Assembly (NCBI RefSeq): GCF_012676905.1
Contig: NZ_CP051428.1
Span: forward strand, 4,399,001 to 4,463,000
From: Paenibacillus albicereus
GTDB lineage: Bacteria; Bacillota; Bacilli; Paenibacillales; Paenibacillaceae
Length of the DNA stretch: 64,000 bases
Direction: 5' to 3'
The position numbers were made by a program, and so were the translations under genes. The notes under the pieces were generated by a model, which searched no databases, had not been told where the DNA came from, and worked only from the letters and a program-made list of their open reading frames with translations. Position 1 is the stretch's first letter; each line of letters starts with the position of its first letter. This document shows, in pieces, positions 63,472-64,000 of this stretch.

Positions 63472-64000
63472 TTATCGTCCTCCCGCGTTCATGCTTGCTG
63501 CTTCCTGCGCCTGCCCGCCCGGCCGCCTCCCGGCCGCAGGCGGCTTGCTCGACCCGGCCGGGGCCCACGCCGGCACGCCGCGCGCGTCGATCCAGCGCAT
63601 CGACCGTGCCCATACCCGGCGCTGCAGCAGCCGGAGCGCGCCCCTGCGCAGCGCTTCCCGCAGGCCAGGCCGGCGGGCGGGCGGGCGCCGGAAGTCCTTG
63701 CCGATGGAATATTCCCAGGCGAACCGCTTCCGGAAATACGGCAGCTCCTCCTCGTGCAGCAGATACGAATAGTACACGCCGACGAATATCCGCACCTGCT
63801 GCTTGATCCATTCGCGGTACCCGGTCGCGACATGGAAGCGGAACACCGAGCCGGCCGGCTTGACGATCGAGCTCGTCCCGTCCGCCTCATAGCGCTCTTT
63901 GCCGAGCAGCGCGTAATGGTTGCCGATGAAGCCGTCGTCGGCGATGCCCGTCGCATCGTCGGGATAGCGGGGAAACGTCCGCAGGAACGCGCCCAAGCTG
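63472..64000 (-). CDS. Glycosyltransferase, probable GT2 C-terminal part (partial)
   Basis: The 5' end lies beyond the window. The visible 175 residues include GIADDGFIGNHYALLGKERY and ATGYREWIKQQVRIFVGVYY. The acidic DD and the later QQVRIFVG resemble the ED and Q-Q/R-xRW regions of processive GT2 enzymes, but the Trp is replaced. The C-terminus (RRPPARRPGLREALRRGALR) is basic. Only 3 nt separate it from the next glycosyltransferase gene. Family assignment is tentative because the N-terminal half is missing. Confidence 0.6.
   Translation of the reverse strand, partial: SLGAFLRTFPRYPDDATGIADDGFIGNHYALLGKERYEADGTSSIVKPAGSVFRFHVATGYREWIKQQVRIFVGVYYSYLLHEEELPYFRKRFAWEYSIGKDFRRPPARRPGLREALRRGALRLLQRRVWARSMRWIDARGVPAWAPAGSSKPPAAGRRPGGQAQEAASMNAGGR

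Overview
The window looks like a high-GC member of the Paenibacillaceae (Bacillota), i.e. Paenibacillus or a close relative. The evidence is the B. subtilis gene order of a complete 12-gene purine operon, AGGAGG-type ribosome binding sites, sigma-A promoters, intrinsic terminators with T runs, purine riboswitches, candidate PurR, TnrA/GlnR and CcpA operators, SLH domains and DUF11 giant proteins. No rRNA, tRNA, CRISPR array or intact insertion sequence was seen.

Layout. Positions 1-3.0 kb (minus): the start of a response regulator behind an FG-GAP lipoprotein, preceded by a lipoprotein polysaccharide deacetylase. 3.8-7.7 kb (minus): a catabolite-controlled carbohydrate ABC importer (two permeases, then the binding protein). 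8.1-24.8 kb (minus): purE-K-B-C-S-Q-L-F-M-N-H-D, with a sigma-A promoter, PurR-type operator and guanine-class riboswitch at the purE end. 25.1 kb: a nitroreductase (minus). 25.8-34.2 kb (plus): a giant DUF11-repeat protein broken by a frameshift. 34.9-35.7 kb (minus): an Imm11-type immunity gene with a nonsense codon. 35.8-39.1 kb (minus): two secreted low-complexity proteins. 39.6-42.6 kb (minus): a PbuG-type purine permease under a second guanine-class riboswitch, and an MFS transporter. 43.0-46.0 kb (plus): tandem secreted asparaginases, the second carrying three SLH domains. 46.1-47.6 kb (minus): guaA. 48.0-54.9 kb (minus): a moxR / DUF58 / transglutaminase cluster. 55.1-58.8 kb (minus): a small unknown protein, a secreted deacetylase with a copper-amine-oxidase-type domain, and a secreted glycerophosphodiesterase. 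58.9-64.0 kb (minus): overlapping genes for two glycosyltransferases, an MFS-like membrane protein and an ABC-2 exporter.

How the genes fit together. The purine genes form one programme: IMP synthesis (pur), GMP synthesis (guaA) and base uptake (pbuG), with guanine sensing at purE and pbuG. The asparaginases appear nitrogen-controlled and the sugar importer carbon-controlled.

The most unusual feature is the intergenic DNA. At least seven spacers carry tandem arrays whose sequences differ but whose period is 52 bp (about five helical turns), each unit holding one or two small hairpins. Three of these families fold to the same architecture on the transcribed strand. Three arrays sit within or just after the purine operon, along with three copies of a roughly 130-bp inverted-repeat element. 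Several proteins carry N-terminal or linker repeats of 14 or 21 residues (42 or 63 bp), suggesting a general tendency to tandem expansion.
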